A DNA stretch of 64,000 nt from Peribacillus frigoritolerans (GCF_040250305.1 NZ_CP158190.1:3690001-3754000); one strand, 5' to 3'. Positions 35,566 through 44,714 are shown, counted from the first letter of the stretch. The notes: generated by a model not told the origin, from the letters alone. Translations and numbers: made by a program.

Positions 35566-35583
35566 AAATTTACAAGAATGGAC

Positions 35584-35779
35584 TCAGACTGTAGGCAAAC
35601 TCGATGAGAATCGAGTTTGCCTACAGTCTTTTAAGGCTTTGTAAAATTCGTGATTGACCAGGGCGGTCTTTGCGCCTGCGGGGTCTCCCTAAGACACGTT
35701 TTTCCCACAGGGATCTCGCACACCCGTTCCAATCAACTTGTTTAAAATTCAGATAGAACCCCACTTGTCTGCAAACTGA
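35584..35779 (+). mobile_element. Terminator-associated repeat element, copy 3
   Basis: 196 bases from TCAGACTGTAGGC to GTCTGCAAACTGA. It begins with a perfect 19-base-pair hairpin (35587-35628, loop GAGA) followed by TTTT, and shares with copy 2 the TTTGCGCCTGCGGGGTC core and GTTCCAATCAACTT. No ORF. Unlike copies 1 and 2, no duplicated hairpin is seen on both sides. Confidence 0.65.
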
Positions 35780-35948
35780 GATTCGACCACCTGGTCCGGC
35801 TCTTTTTGCTTAAGCATAAAATCGGGTAATCATGCCTTTGCAGTATATGACTACAGTCATCATTTTTTTATATCTACTTAATTCGACAAAATACTCACTA
35901 AGTTATTCCTATACTTATTGTTGAAATAGTATTTAAGAGGTGATAGAC

Positions 35949-36083
35949 GTGAAGGAGAGTCATATTGATGTACAGTGGTTGTTACTCATAACGGAGGCAA
36001 AAAAGAGTGGTCTGACCCCAAAGGAAATTCGCTCCTTTCTTAACACTCATTCAAATAATAAGGATGTTACTCAACTGAAATAG
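35949..36083 (+). CDS. SinI-family anti-repressor-like small protein
   Basis: A 44-residue ORF starting with GTG, preceded by AAGAGGTGAT at ideal distance. The segment DVQWLLLITEAKKSGLTPKE, followed by IRSFL, aligns with the SinR-binding helix-pair of SinI (there DEEWVELIVEAKEANISPEE followed by IRKYL). In B. subtilis SinI binds SinR and relieves repression of biofilm matrix genes. No sinR-like gene is near, so this is an orphan whose partner must be elsewhere or which may antagonise a SinR paralogue. Recognition is by pattern; the short length limits certainty. Confidence 0.75.
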   Translation: MKESHIDVQWLLLITEAKKSGLTPKEIRSFLNTHSNNKDVTQLK

Positions 36084-36197
36084 AAAAATTTGAATGGTCA
36101 CTCTCACATTCCATTTGAAAAATCGCCCATTTTTAGGCATATTTTTTGCCCCCTCCAAGTATAGATGAATTAAAGACAAGCTTGGGAGGATGGAAAA

Positions 36198-36530
36198 TTG
36201 AAACGGCTACTGCTTTTTATCTCATTCTGTTTCACTTTATTTATTATTTATTTTGATTTGACTACGGGTACCCTGCCGGCTTCCCATCCACCGGCCTCAA
36301 CAGGCGAACCGGCCGTCCCGGCCAGCCAGCCTGCATCCGCACCATCTGCCGCTTATAAAGAAATTACCATGAAACCGGGTGATACCTTACTTTCCATCGT
36401 CGAAACGGAAAAAGGCGGATCCAATCAGCCAATCGAAACGATCATCACTGACTTTCAAAGTTTGAATGAAGGATTGAAGCCCGAGGATATGCAGATTGGC
36501 AAAACATATAAGATTCCCGTTTACAAATAA
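36198..36530 (+). CDS. yqfZ: LysM-domain protein YqfZ
   Basis: 110 residues: an N-terminal signal or anchor helix (LLLFISFCFTLFIIYFDL), an Ala/Pro/Ser-rich linker (residues about 30-52) and one C-terminal LysM (MKPGDTLLSIVE ... IGKTYKIPVY). It should sit on the outside and bind peptidoglycan. The gene just before ispG is yqfZ in B. subtilis, where the protein is spore-related; the role here is not shown. TTG start with GGGAGGATGG. Confidence 0.85.
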   Translation: MKRLLLFISFCFTLFIIYFDLTTGTLPASHPPASTGEPAVPASQPASAPSAAYKEITMKPGDTLLSIVETEKGGSNQPIETIITDFQSLNEGLKPEDMQIGKTYKIPVYK

Positions 36531-36734
36531 CCCCCAAAATAGGAATCTGCCCCTTCACAAGAACCTTTTAGGGGATTTCCCGGCACCGGTTGTATCCATA
36601 AATTAGGAGATTTCTCATCATAAAAAAACATTATGCGTCCTATTTCCTTGTCAAGCGGTATGTACATTGATACAATATTTCAGAGAAACAAATAAAAATC
36701 AAAACTGATTTTTTCCTAAAGGAGAGAATTCCAC

Positions 36735-37856
36735 TTGAGTGAAATCATACATCGCACCAAGACGCGGCCAATTAAAGTCGGAAACTTAACGATTGGCGGC
36801 AATAATGAAGTTATTGTACAAAGCATGACAACGACAAAAACACATGATGTTGAAGCAACGGTTGCAGAGATTCTTCGCCTTGAAGAAGCTGGATGCCAAA
36901 TCGTACGTGTCGCCTGTCCGGATGAAAGGGCAGCTGATGCAATCTCTGAGATAAAAAAACGGATAAACATCCCTCTTGTAGTCGATATTCATTTCGATTA
37001 TAAACTTGCTCTGAAGGCAATCGAGGGCGGAGCTGATAAAATCAGGATTAATCCTGGTAACATCGGTCGCCGTGAAAAGGTTGAAGCAGTAGTGAAAGCT
37101 GCGAAGGCTAAAGGAATACCAATTCGCATCGGGGTCAATGCTGGTTCTCTAGAGAAGAAAATCATCGAGAAATATGGCTTCCCGACTGCTGATGGAATGG
37201 TAGAAAGTGCTTTACACCATATCAAGATCCTGGAAGATTTGGATTTTCATGACATTATCGTTTCCATGAAGGCTTCCGATGTGAATTTAGCCATCGAGGC
37301 ATATGAAAAAGCTTCAAAAGCATTCGATTATCCCCTACATCTTGGGATCACGGAATCAGGTACACTGTTTTCAGGAACCGTAAAAAGCGCTGCCGGACTA
37401 GGTGCCATCCTAAGTCAGGGCATCGGAAGCACGATGCGTGTTTCCTTAAGTGCCGATCCTGTCGAAGAGGTGAAGGTGGCAAGGGAGCTTCTAAAAGTAT
37501 TTGGCCTTGCTTCCAACATGGCCACTTTAATTTCCTGCCCTACTTGCGGTCGAATCGAGATTGATTTGATTTCCATCGCCAATGAAGTTGAAGAGTACAT
37601 CCAGACGGTTAAAGCGCCAATCAAGGTATCAGTGCTTGGTTGTGCGGTAAACGGCCCTGGAGAAGCCCGTGAGGCTGATATCGGCATTGCCGGAGCCCGT
37701 GGTGAAGGTTTACTGTTTAGAAAAGGTCAAATTGTTCGTAAAGTGCCTGAAGAGACGATGGTCGAGGAACTTAAAAAGGAAATTGACAAAATCGCTGAAG
37801 AGTACTATGAAAAACAAAGAGCCGAAGCTGCTGCTGCAGCTTTACTAAATAAATAA
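36735..37856 (+). CDS. ispG: 4-hydroxy-3-methylbut-2-enyl diphosphate synthase IspG (GcpE)
   Basis: 373 residues. The N-terminal TIM-barrel carries [13 protein letters not shown] and VQSMTTTKT; the C-terminal part holds the three cysteine ligands of the [4Fe-4S] cluster in SCPTCGR and GCAVNGPGE. It makes HMBPP from MEcPP in the non-mevalonate isoprenoid pathway, upstream of IspH, also encoded in this window. TTG start at 36735 with AAAGGAGAG upstream. A strong terminator follows. Confidence 0.97.
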   Translation: MSEIIHRTKTRPIKVGNLTIGGNNEVIVQSMTTTKTHDVEATVAEILRLEEAGCQIVRVACPDERAADAISEIKKRINIPLVVDIHFDYKLALKAIEGGADKIRINPGNIGRREKVEAVVKAAKAKGIPIRIGVNAGSLEKKIIEKYGFPTADGMVESALHHIKILEDLDFHDIIVSMKASDVNLAIEAYEKASKAFDYPLHLGITESGTLFSGTVKSAAGLGAILSQGIGSTMRVSLSADPVEEVKVARELLKVFGLASNMATLISCPTCGRIEIDLISIANEVEEYIQTVKAPIKVSVLGCAVNGPGEAREADIGIAGARGEGLLFRKGQIVRKVPEETMVEELKKEIDKIAEEYYEKQRAEAAAAALLNK

Positions 37857-37859
37857 AAC

Positions 37860-37896
37860 AAAGAATCCCGAATTTTCATTATCGGGATTTTTTGTT
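37860..37896 (+). terminator. Terminator of ispG
   Basis: AATCCCGA / TCGGGATT hairpin followed by TTTTTGTTTT on the plus strand. Confidence 0.9.
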
Positions 37897-37909
37897 TTAT
37901 ACCATTTGA

Positions 37910-37952
37910 AAAACCCTTTGATGCATTTTTGAAAATGACATCAAAGGGTTTA
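37910..37952 (-). terminator. Terminator of yqfX
   Basis: AAACCCTTTGATG pairs with CATCAAAGGGTTT; it lies downstream of yqfX on the minus strand. Confidence 0.8.
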
Positions 37953-37958
37953 CTGATG

Positions 37959-38429
37959 TTAAAAGAACGGCAGGATGAATATGCCAACGATGATGGAGAT
38001 TGCACCAATGACGATCGCCCAAGTACCCAAGTTCGATCCCCGGCTTCTGGCCACTATCCCTACAATGATACCCACAATGCCTAAAATGAAAGGCATCATG
38101 AATAAAGATAAAATGGAGATGATCAAAGCTATGACACCAATCGCTTTCCCTCTTGATGCCACATCCCCAAAACCATTATCCTCTGCAGGCTCATCATTTT
38201 TATATGACCTGATTCGCTGAGGCGGTGTTGAAATTTCGGCAGACGTTTCTTCCTGATACCGGTTATCCATATTGGTTATGGTCCCACGACTTTCATATCG
38301 TCTGTCATCTTCAGGTGTATCTTCATTATAATACCGCTCATGATGCTGATCATCCACAACGGTTGGTTCACTGCCCTCTTTCGCCAATTGCATTTCATCG
38401 TCAATACTGGAGTATTGATCTTTTTCCAT
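37959..38429 (-). CDS. yqfX: DUF4190-type membrane protein YqfX
   Basis: About 156 residues. The first 95 are acidic and disordered (EDTPEDDRRYESRG), the last 60 form two glycine-rich membrane helices (GVIALIISILSLFMMPFILGI and WAIVIGAISIIVGIFILPFF) as in DUF4190. Place after ispG identifies YqfX. The start at 38429 is preferred: GTGAGGG is suitably spaced, and upstream sequence in frame is not protein-like. Function unknown. Confidence 0.82.
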   Translation of the reverse strand: MEKDQYSSIDDEMQLAKEGSEPTVVDDQHHERYYNEDTPEDDRRYESRGTITNMDNRYQEETSAEISTPPQRIRSYKNDEPAEDNGFGDVASRGKAIGVIALIISILSLFMMPFILGIVGIIVGIVARSRGSNLGTWAIVIGAISIIVGIFILPFF

Positions 38430-38597
38430 TCGTGCATCCCTCACTTTCATTTGTGAAGCATTTATAGTGTATGTAAAAATCGCGGAACCCATCGTGAAAA
38501 TGGTTTCATGTCTTGGAAATAAATACGCGTTTTTACCAAAGCTATGATGGGATATGTTACACTATTACAAGTACCTGAAAACGAGGAGAGATTCATC

Positions 38598-39182
38598 ATG
38601 AAAAAACGTTTTGGCATCGATATAGACGGGACTGTTACAAGACCTGATTCCATGGTCCCCTTTTTAAATAAAGCTTTTCAGCTGAATTTAGCTTATGAAG
38701 ATATTACCGAATATGACTTATTCCCCTTCGTGAATGTTCCAAAAGAGGATTTCACTAAATGGTTCATTGAGAGCGAGCCACTTATCTATTCCGAATCATT
38801 ATTGGCTGAAGGTGCGAAAGATGTATTGGAAAAATGGACAGAACAAGCTAATCTTTATTTCATCAGTGCCAGAAGCAACCGTTTATTGGATGTAACAAAA
38901 AATTGGTTCACGTCGAATGAAGTCCTATATGATCATATTGAGCTTGTAGGCTCACACGATAAAGTGGCTGCAGCCAAAAAATTCGAAGTCGATCTCTTTT
39001 TAGAGGACAAGCACGATAATGCAGTGGCGATTTCAGAAGAGTGTAAAATACCCGTGATTTTATTTAATACTCCTTACAACCAAGATCCCGTGCCTGAAAG
39101 AGTGATTCGGGTCAACAATTGGCAAGAAGCCTCTGCCTGGGTGAATAATTGGATGTCAGGGCAACCGGCAACTATAAAATGA
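38598..39182 (+). CDS. yqfW: HAD-family nucleotidase YqfW
   Basis: About 194 residues of the 5'(3')-deoxyribonucleotidase (NT5C-like) branch of the HAD superfamily. Motif I GIDIDGTV has both catalytic aspartates, YFISARSN supplies motif II, and FLEDKHDNA is the motif IV region. Probably removes phosphate from a nucleotide or a related small molecule; substrate unknown. CGAGGAGAG precedes the ATG at 38598, so the upstream open frame from 38544 is ignored. Converges on zur across a shared terminator. Confidence 0.88.
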   Translation: MKKRFGIDIDGTVTRPDSMVPFLNKAFQLNLAYEDITEYDLFPFVNVPKEDFTKWFIESEPLIYSESLLAEGAKDVLEKWTEQANLYFISARSNRLLDVTKNWFTSNEVLYDHIELVGSHDKVAAAKKFEVDLFLEDKHDNAVAISEECKIPVILFNTPYNQDPVPERVIRVNNWQEASAWVNNWMSGQPATIK

Positions 39183-39187
39183 GACAA

Positions 39188-39222
39188 GAAAAAAACCATT
39201 GACTGGAGGTCAATGGTTTTTA
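39188..39222. terminator. Bidirectional terminator between yqfW and zur
   Basis: AAAACCATTGAC / GTCAATGGTTTT hairpin with A and T runs on both sides, between convergent genes. Confidence 0.9.
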
Positions 39223-39645
39223 TGCATCCAAAGATACGCTACATGCGGGACAGCGTCCGTAAATTTCAAATTTATGTCCCGAAACATCGTAGTCCTTCAA
39301 GCTTTCCTGAAGTTCCTGCATCGGGCACAATTCGATTTCTTTCGTTTTTCCACAATTCAAACAGATGAAGTGGTGATGGTGGGAAGAATGACCGCAAGTA
39401 AAACGAAAACGCTTTTCCCCTTCCAACTCGGTCGCTTCAAAGATGCCCAGTTCTACAAATAAGGAAAGATTTCTGTAAATCGTATCGAAGCTTAAACCTG
39501 GATAATCCTGCTTCATATTCTCCAATACATCTTTGGCCGTTAAATATTTATCGCTGGAAGAGAAAAGCTGAAGCATTTCTTCCCTCTTTCCTGTATGCTT
39601 AAAACCTTTATCTTTTAATAGTTGCATGGCAGTAGTTACGTTCAT
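39220..39645 (-). CDS. zur: Zinc uptake regulator Zur (Fur family)
   Basis: 141 residues. A winged helix in the first 80 residues is followed by the metal-binding [14 protein letters not shown] segment and a second CxxC pair (CPACSVSL), which together form the structural zinc and sensory sites. In B. subtilis Zur (YqfV) represses zinc uptake and alternative ribosomal protein genes when zinc is sufficient. Location downstream of znuB and near a candidate Zur operator supports Zur over Fur or PerR. Confidence 0.92.
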   Translation of the reverse strand: MNVTTAMQLLKDKGFKHTGKREEMLQLFSSSDKYLTAKDVLENMKQDYPGLSFDTIYRNLSLFVELGIFEATELEGEKRFRFTCGHSSHHHHFICLNCGKTKEIELCPMQELQESLKDYDVSGHKFEIYGRCPACSVSLDA

Positions 39646-39660
39646 AATACATCACCCCAT

Positions 39661-40509
39661 CTATCGATTTTTCCACTTATCAAACAAAATTGACAAGATG
39701 AGAATTAATACAGCTATTATTACAATGGTCCCGCCAGGAGCGAGGTCAAGGCTGTATGATAAGAATAATCCGCCTATGACGGATACTTCACCGAATAAGA
39801 CCGAATATCCAATCATCTGCTTAAAACCCTTTGCAAAGCGGAGACTAGCAGCTACCGGGAGCGTCATGAGGGAAGAAACAAGTAATATGCCAATGATTTT
39901 CATGGAAGCGGCAATGACCAGTGCGACCATTACAATAAAAATAAAATGAATCGCTTTATAAGGTATCCCAGACGCTTTCGCATGCTCTTCATCAAAAGAT
40001 AACAGAAATAATTCTTTATACAATAGGGTGAGCATCAAGGCTACGACTATCCCCACTGCCAAAATGACATATAAGTCAGCCCGGCTGACGGCGCTGACAC
40101 TGCCGAATAAATAACCGTATAAATCCGTATTGAAACCATCTGCAATGGATATGAAAATGACACTAAGACCCATGCCGCCTGACATTATGATCGGGATTGC
40201 AAGCTCTTGATAATGCTTGTACACCCCTCTTAATTTTTCAATGAATAATGAACCACCTACAGAAAACGCCATTCCTATATAAAGTGGATTCAATCCTGCT
40301 AAAGATAGAAAGCTCTTCTGCAGTAATAAACTAAACGCTATCCCAGCTAGCGCTACATGACTTAGCGCATCGGAAATCATCGACATCCGCCTTACCACGA
40401 CAAAAACGCCCACTAATGGCGCAATCGCTCCGATGATGATTCCTGTCAAGAATGCGTTCTGCAAAAATTCAAATTGCAATATCCCCGATATCATTGGGCT
40501 ATCCTCCAA
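39661..40509 (-). CDS. znuB: Zinc ABC transporter permease ZnuB/AdcB
   Basis: 282 residues with about eight or nine membrane helices of the ABC-3 metal permease family (MISDALSHVALAGIA, with the conserved SHVALAG; VVALVIAASMKIIGILLVSSL in part). It forms the import channel for Zn2+ (or Mn2+) delivered by a solute-binding protein, which is not encoded in this window. It lies six bases after znuC and 15 before zur, so znuC-znuB-zur are probably one operon. Confidence 0.9.
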   Translation of the reverse strand: MEDSPMISGILQFEFLQNAFLTGIIIGAIAPLVGVFVVVRRMSMISDALSHVALAGIAFSLLLQKSFLSLAGLNPLYIGMAFSVGGSLFIEKLRGVYKHYQELAIPIIMSGGMGLSVIFISIADGFNTDLYGYLFGSVSAVSRADLYVILAVGIVVALMLTLLYKELFLLSFDEEHAKASGIPYKAIHFIFIVMVALVIAASMKIIGILLVSSLMTLPVAASLRFAKGFKQMIGYSVLFGEVSVIGGLFLSYSLDLAPGGTIVIIAVLILILSILFDKWKNR

Positions 40510-40515
40510 AACATA

Positions 40516-41280
40516 TTAATGATCATGATTTAAAAATTGGACCCCATGTCCATAAATGGACGAGAGCTCACCTTCATCCAACTCATTATATTCACAGGCA
40601 TCCCCGTGAAAATGAAGCTTTTTATTTAAACAGGCGACATGTGTGACTTTATCGGTCACAGTACCAACATCATGAGTTACTAAAATCAGGGTTATTCCTA
40701 ATTTTTTATTCAACATCTCAAGCATTTCATAAAATTGGTGGACGTTTTTTGAATCAACGCCAACCGTTGGCTCATCCAATATCATCAATTCCGGTTCGCT
40801 GACCAGTGAACGGGCAATGAACACCCTCTGCTGCTGGCCTCCTGACAATTCCCCGATATTTCGGTTCTGATATTCAAGCATATCCACGGATTCCAGAGCC
40901 TTCTTCACCTTTTGCTTATCCTCTTTGCCTGCAAACTTAAACAAGCCGATTTTTTTGGTCAACCCGCTCTGAACGACTTCAAAAACTGTGGCAGGAAACC
41001 CAGAGTTGAAGGAGTTCGCCTTTTGGGAAACGAAACCGACCTTTTGCCAATCTTTAAAGCGTCGTATGTCTTCCCCGAATATTTCAATTTTTCCCTTTTG
41101 GAGCTTGAACAGACCAAGCAGCAACTTCAAAAGCGTTGACTTACCGGACCCATTCGGCCCAACGATTGCTAAGAAGGCCCCTCTAGGGATTTCAAGCGAA
41201 ACATGTTCTAGCACTAGATCTTTTGTATATTTGTAAGATATATCTTCAAATTTAACTATGGGGTTTACTACATTATCCAA
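40516..41280 (-). CDS. znuC: Zinc ABC transporter ATP-binding protein ZnuC/AdcC
   Basis: About 254 residues: Walker A GPNGSGKST, Q-loop GFVSQKANS, signature LSGGQQQR, Walker B LMILDEPTVGVD, then a histidine-containing tail (HGDACE, HGVQFLNHDH) as in ZnuC. The start is likely TTG at 41280, with AGGTGATC upstream; a GTG nine bases earlier is possible. First gene of the znuC-znuB-zur cluster, with a palindrome resembling a Zur operator about 30 bases before the start. Specificity for zinc over manganese is inferred from the zur linkage. Confidence 0.9.
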   Translation of the reverse strand: MDNVVNPIVKFEDISYKYTKDLVLEHVSLEIPRGAFLAIVGPNGSGKSTLLKLLLGLFKLQKGKIEIFGEDIRRFKDWQKVGFVSQKANSFNSGFPATVFEVVQSGLTKKIGLFKFAGKEDKQKVKKALESVDMLEYQNRNIGELSGGQQQRVFIARSLVSEPELMILDEPTVGVDSKNVHQFYEMLEMLNKKLGITLILVTHDVGTVTDKVTHVACLNKKLHFHGDACEYNELDEGELSSIYGHGVQFLNHDH

Positions 41281-41308
41281 AGAGATCACCTATTTTTTTT
41301 AAGAATCA

Positions 41309-41327
41309 TTACGATTAACAATCGTTA
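41309..41327 (-). promoter_or_regulatory. Candidate Zur operator upstream of znuC
   Basis: The inverted repeat ACGATT-AAC-AATCGT with flanking TT/TA is close to the AATCGTAAT-type palindromes bound by Bacillus Zur. It lies in the expected promoter region of znuC. Confidence 0.65.
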
Positions 41328-41496
41328 GTATAAATCAAAGAAGCCAAGATGTAAAGAAACCGGTCCTCTGAACAAGTTCCGGTACGCCCTGAACCATAAA
41401 AAAATGTGAGCTGAACCAATCTTACCGTAATCAAACAAAGTTTCATGTTCACATACGTCTTCCTCCTTCATATGTTTTAACAAAGGAGGAGATCGT

Positions 41497-41757
41497 TTGA
41501 AATTATTTGAAATGATGGTCAATCATAAAATCAACAGTATACGCCCTGATGAACTGCTTTCCCTTGCTAAACAGCATAAGGTTGCACTCACTCAAAAACA
41601 AGCACAGGATATCACCGCACTTCTAGCAGGTAAAAATATTAACATTTTTGATATACGTCAAAGACAGAACGTGCTTGGTCAAATTACAAAAGTTGCCGGA
41701 GCAAGCACAGCCAGGGAAATAGAATCCCTCTTCAACAACCTTACTTCCACTTTTTAA
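41497..41757 (+). CDS. yqfT: YqfT family protein (DUF2624)
   Basis: 86 residues, helical, soluble, with the pattern of DUF2624 (RPDELLSLAKQHKVALTQKQ). The start is TTG at 41497 with AAAGGAGGAGAT, an excellent ribosome binding site. It lies between znuC and nfo as yqfT does in Bacillus. Function unknown. Confidence 0.88.
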   Translation: MKLFEMMVNHKINSIRPDELLSLAKQHKVALTQKQAQDITALLAGKNINIFDIRQRQNVLGQITKVAGASTAREIESLFNNLTSTF

Positions 41758-41812
41758 AGATCTTAAGCCAGCTGAGCTTTATTTGAGCATACTTAATCCA
41801 AATGCAAATGAA

Positions 41813-41846
41813 AGGACGATTCATCTTTTTCGATGAATCGTCCCTA
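41813..41846. terminator. Hairpin between yqfT and nfo
   Basis: GGACGATTCATC / GATGAATCGTCC, a perfect 12-base-pair stem with six-base loop, between convergent genes. The T-runs are weak (CTATTATG, CTTTCATT), so efficiency is uncertain. Confidence 0.6.
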
Positions 41847-41852
41847 TTATGA

Positions 41853-42749
41853 TTATTGTTGAAATCTGATCTTATCCAATAGATCTTCATCAAATTGATT
41901 ATTCTTGAACATATCAATTTCAAATTTATATGGTGCCTTTTTGTCTTTTTTGTCTTCCCCTACATAAGGTGTTTCCAGGATTTTCGGAACACTGCTTAAT
42001 TGCGGATGGTGAACAATAGCATTCAACGCCTTAAAACCAATATGACCAAATCCAATGTTTTCATGGCGGTCCTTGCGGGTGCCGCGTTCGTTTTTGCTAT
42101 CGTTTATGTGAAGGACCTTGATGCGGTCAACACCGACCAATTTATCAAATTCATTCAGTACGCCATCAAAATCCTCGATGATATTATATCCGGCATCGTG
42201 AGTATGACAAGTATCGAAGCAAACCGATAGTTTTTCATTATGGGTCACACCATCAATGATCATCGCCAGCTCTTCGAAAGACCTGCCACATTCAGAACCT
42301 TTACCAGCCATCGTTTCAAGGGCAATCTGAACTTTATCGTCGGCAGTCAGCACCTCATTCAAACCTTCGATGATTCTCTTGATTCCCAGTTCACTGCCTG
42401 CACCAACATGCGCACCTGGATGGAGTACGATCTGCCTTGCGCCAATGGCTTCGGTCCGATCGATTTCGCTGCGTAAGAAGTTGACTCCAAGCTCGTATGT
42501 GGCTGGATTCGTTGTATTTCCTATATTAATGATATACGGGGCATGGACTACGATATCGCTGATTCCATTCTCCTCCATATGCAGTCTTCCGGCTTCGATA
42601 TTTAAATCCTCGATTTTTTTACGTCTTGTGTTTTGAGGGGCCCCTGTATAGATCATGAATGTGTTGGAGCCATACGAAGCCGCTTCTTGACTCGCAGCAA
42701 GAAGCATACCTTTCCCGCTCATTGAAACATGCGATCCAATCTTCAGCAT
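41853..42749 (-). CDS. nfo: Endonuclease IV (AP endonuclease) Nfo
   Basis: 298 residues with family signatures: GSHVSM at the N-terminus, [31 protein letters not shown] and [20 protein letters not shown]. These provide the three zinc sites. It incises DNA 5' to abasic sites in base excision repair; in B. subtilis (YqfS) it also acts in spores. It follows cshB by 12 bases and is likely cotranscribed. Confidence 0.97.
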   Translation of the reverse strand: MLKIGSHVSMSGKGMLLAASQEAASYGSNTFMIYTGAPQNTRRKKIEDLNIEAGRLHMEENGISDIVVHAPYIINIGNTTNPATYELGVNFLRSEIDRTEAIGARQIVLHPGAHVGAGSELGIKRIIEGLNEVLTADDKVQIALETMAGKGSECGRSFEELAMIIDGVTHNEKLSVCFDTCHTHDAGYNIIEDFDGVLNEFDKLVGVDRIKVLHINDSKNERGTRKDRHENIGFGHIGFKALNAIVHHPQLSSVPKILETPYVGEDKKDKKAPYKFEIDMFKNNQFDEDLLDKIRFQQ

Positions 42750-42761
42750 CTGATTTCTCCC

Positions 42762-44075
42762 CTATTTCTTTCTCTGTATACGACGTTCGCGTTTTTTAAA
42801 GTTTTCCACATCTCGTTGAATTTTCTTCTTGTATCCTGGCTTGACTTTAGTTGGCTTCTTGACGTGCCTGCTCGCTTTAACATCGATTTCAGATTTTTGT
42901 TTTTTACGGTTTTTCCGTTTATTACGTTCGTCGATATCAACCCAATCACCGTTTTGGATATCGGCATCATGGAACTCAATGCCCATTTTTTCAAGCCGGT
43001 TCAATGAATCTTCATCGGAAGTATCGTAAATGGTAGCGGCAATGCCTGAATATCCTGCACGAGCCGTCCTTCCCGTCCTATGGATATAAAAATCCAAATC
43101 TGAAGGCAATTCATAGTTAATGATATGACTTACACCTTCAATATCGATTCCACGGGAAGCCAGATCTGTCGCTACGATGAATTGATACTCCAAATCATTG
43201 ATTTGCTTCATCATTTTTTTACGCTCACGAGGCGTTAAATCCCCATGTATACGGCCGACGTTCAACCCTTTTTCGATCAAGGAATTAGCCACATGGTCCG
43301 CCATTTTCTTTGTGTTCGTGAAAACAATCGCCAAATATGGATTATAACGAACGATGATATCATGAAGTAACTGCTCTCTGTTACGGTGGCGAAGCGGCAC
43401 GAGAACATGTTCAATTTTCGAAGCGGTCGCCTGCTTGGGATTCACTTGAACATACTTTGGATTCTCCATATATTTATTCAAAAACGGCTTCAATTTTTCT
43501 GGGATGGTTGCCGAAAAGACAAGCATTTGAATTTTTTCAGCCATACGTGATGCAAATAAATCGACATCTTCAAGGAATCCCATGTCTAGCATAAGGTCCG
43601 CTTCATCGACTACAAGCATTTTTGCTGTATACACCTGTAATGCCTGAGCTTCAACCAAGTCCTTGATTCGGCCCGGCGTACCGATTACCAATTGCGGCTG
43701 TGTCTTCAATTTATCTATCATTCGCTGTTTATCGGTACCACCGATGAAACAACGGACTTGAATCTGCTCATCCTCAGGGAAATGGTCAGCAATTTTCAAA
43801 GCTTCTTTGTAGATTTGGTTCGCTAACTCACGGGTTGGTGCGGAAATAATCGCTTGAACCTCATTCTTACCGGCATCAAGCCTGTTCATGATCGGCAGCA
43901 AATAGGAATGTGTCTTCCCTGTTCCTGTCTGCGACTGTCCAATTAAGCTACTTCCCTTTAAAAGCGACGGAAGCACGCGCTCTTGAATTTCCGTCGGCTT
44001 ATCGAACCCTAAAGTACGAACCGCATCTAGAATGTAGCTTTTCAAATTAAATCGTTCAAATTGATTTTGTTTCAT
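42762..44075 (-). CDS. cshB: DEAD-box RNA helicase CshB
   Basis: About 437 residues. Q motif (FERFNLKSYI...PTEIQ), Walker A SQTGTGKT, PTRELA, TPGR, DEAD (VVDEADLML), SAT, then the C-terminal helicase domain with IIVFTNTK-like AIVFTNTK, ATDLASRGID and HRTGRTARAG. The last 60 residues are strongly basic (KKPTKVKPGYKKK), as in CshB. Acts on structured RNA, notably in cold shock and ribosome assembly. AAAGGAG precedes the ATG at 44075. The 121-base hairpin repeats lie just upstream. Confidence 0.94.
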   Translation of the reverse strand: MKQNQFERFNLKSYILDAVRTLGFDKPTEIQERVLPSLLKGSSLIGQSQTGTGKTHSYLLPIMNRLDAGKNEVQAIISAPTRELANQIYKEALKIADHFPEDEQIQVRCFIGGTDKQRMIDKLKTQPQLVIGTPGRIKDLVEAQALQVYTAKMLVVDEADLMLDMGFLEDVDLFASRMAEKIQMLVFSATIPEKLKPFLNKYMENPKYVQVNPKQATASKIEHVLVPLRHRNREQLLHDIIVRYNPYLAIVFTNTKKMADHVANSLIEKGLNVGRIHGDLTPRERKKMMKQINDLEYQFIVATDLASRGIDIEGVSHIINYELPSDLDFYIHRTGRTARAGYSGIAATIYDTSDEDSLNRLEKMGIEFHDADIQNGDWVDIDERNKRKNRKKQKSEIDVKASRHVKKPTKVKPGYKKKIQRDVENFKKRERRIQRKK

Positions 44076-44133
44076 CAAAAAACTCCTTTATCCTGTCAGT
44101 CATTAGACATGTCCTGTTATTATAATAAATTTT

Positions 44134-44440
44134 ACACAAAAAGCGCAAGCGCCTGGGTTGCTCGTGAAGAAAATAGGGATTGACCCATAAGGCGCTTTTT
44201 GCCTTATGAGGGCGATCATCTTTTTCACAACGAGCTAGGCGCTGAAGCTGGATTACACAAAAAGCGCAAGCGCCTGGGTTGCTCGTGAAGAAAATAGGGA
44301 TTGACCCATAAGGCGCTTTTTGCCTTATGAGGGCGATCATCTTTTTCACAACGAGCTAGGCGCTGAAGCTGGATTATACAAAAAGCGCAAGCGCCTGGGT
44401 TGCTCGTGAAGAAAATAGGGATTGACCCATAATGGGGCAG
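44134..44440. repeat. 121-bp hairpin unit repeated about 2.6 times in tandem
   Basis: Units start at 44134, 44255 and 44376 (ACACAAAAAGCGCAAGCG); the first two are practically identical and the third breaks off after about 55 bases at GACCCATAA. Inside each full unit GCGCCTGGGTTGCTCGTGAA pairs imperfectly with TTCACAACGAGCTAGGCGC, and CCCATAAGGC with GCCTTATGAGGG, so a whole unit can fold into one long stem-loop. Open frames on the minus strand through the repeat have no starts of quality. It lies in the divergent cshB/yqfQ gap. Confidence 0.95.
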
Positions 44441-44700
44441 GCCATCATTTTTTTCATTGTGACCCATTTACTTAACAATAGCGCTTGCGCTGAGGTTAGT
44501 TCTCTTAAAATGGACTCTTGCAAACGAAAAGCCCCTGTCCTGGTCATAGCGTATCCCCCGCAGACATGGAGCTAAAAGACTACCGTTACCATCTTACCTT
44601 CTTTCCGGTTACTTCACAACTGCCCAGTCACTCTTTCCTCAAACCTTTTTTGTCGAGTTGCATAATTTATATAGAAGAATACACCAGCATATAATATCTG
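44441..44700. other. Remaining divergent intergenic region before yqfQ
   Basis: After the repeats, a fragment AGCGCTTGCGCT (44482-44493) resembles the repeat end. The rest has no recognised feature; a yqfQ promoter should be here. Confidence 0.4.
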
Positions 44701-44714
44701 AGGAGGTGAAACCT

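Noticed and set aside
44056..44467. Minus-strand frames of 80-97 residues upstream of cshB
   Set aside because: They are translations of the 121-bp hairpin repeat and duplicate each other; no start signals.
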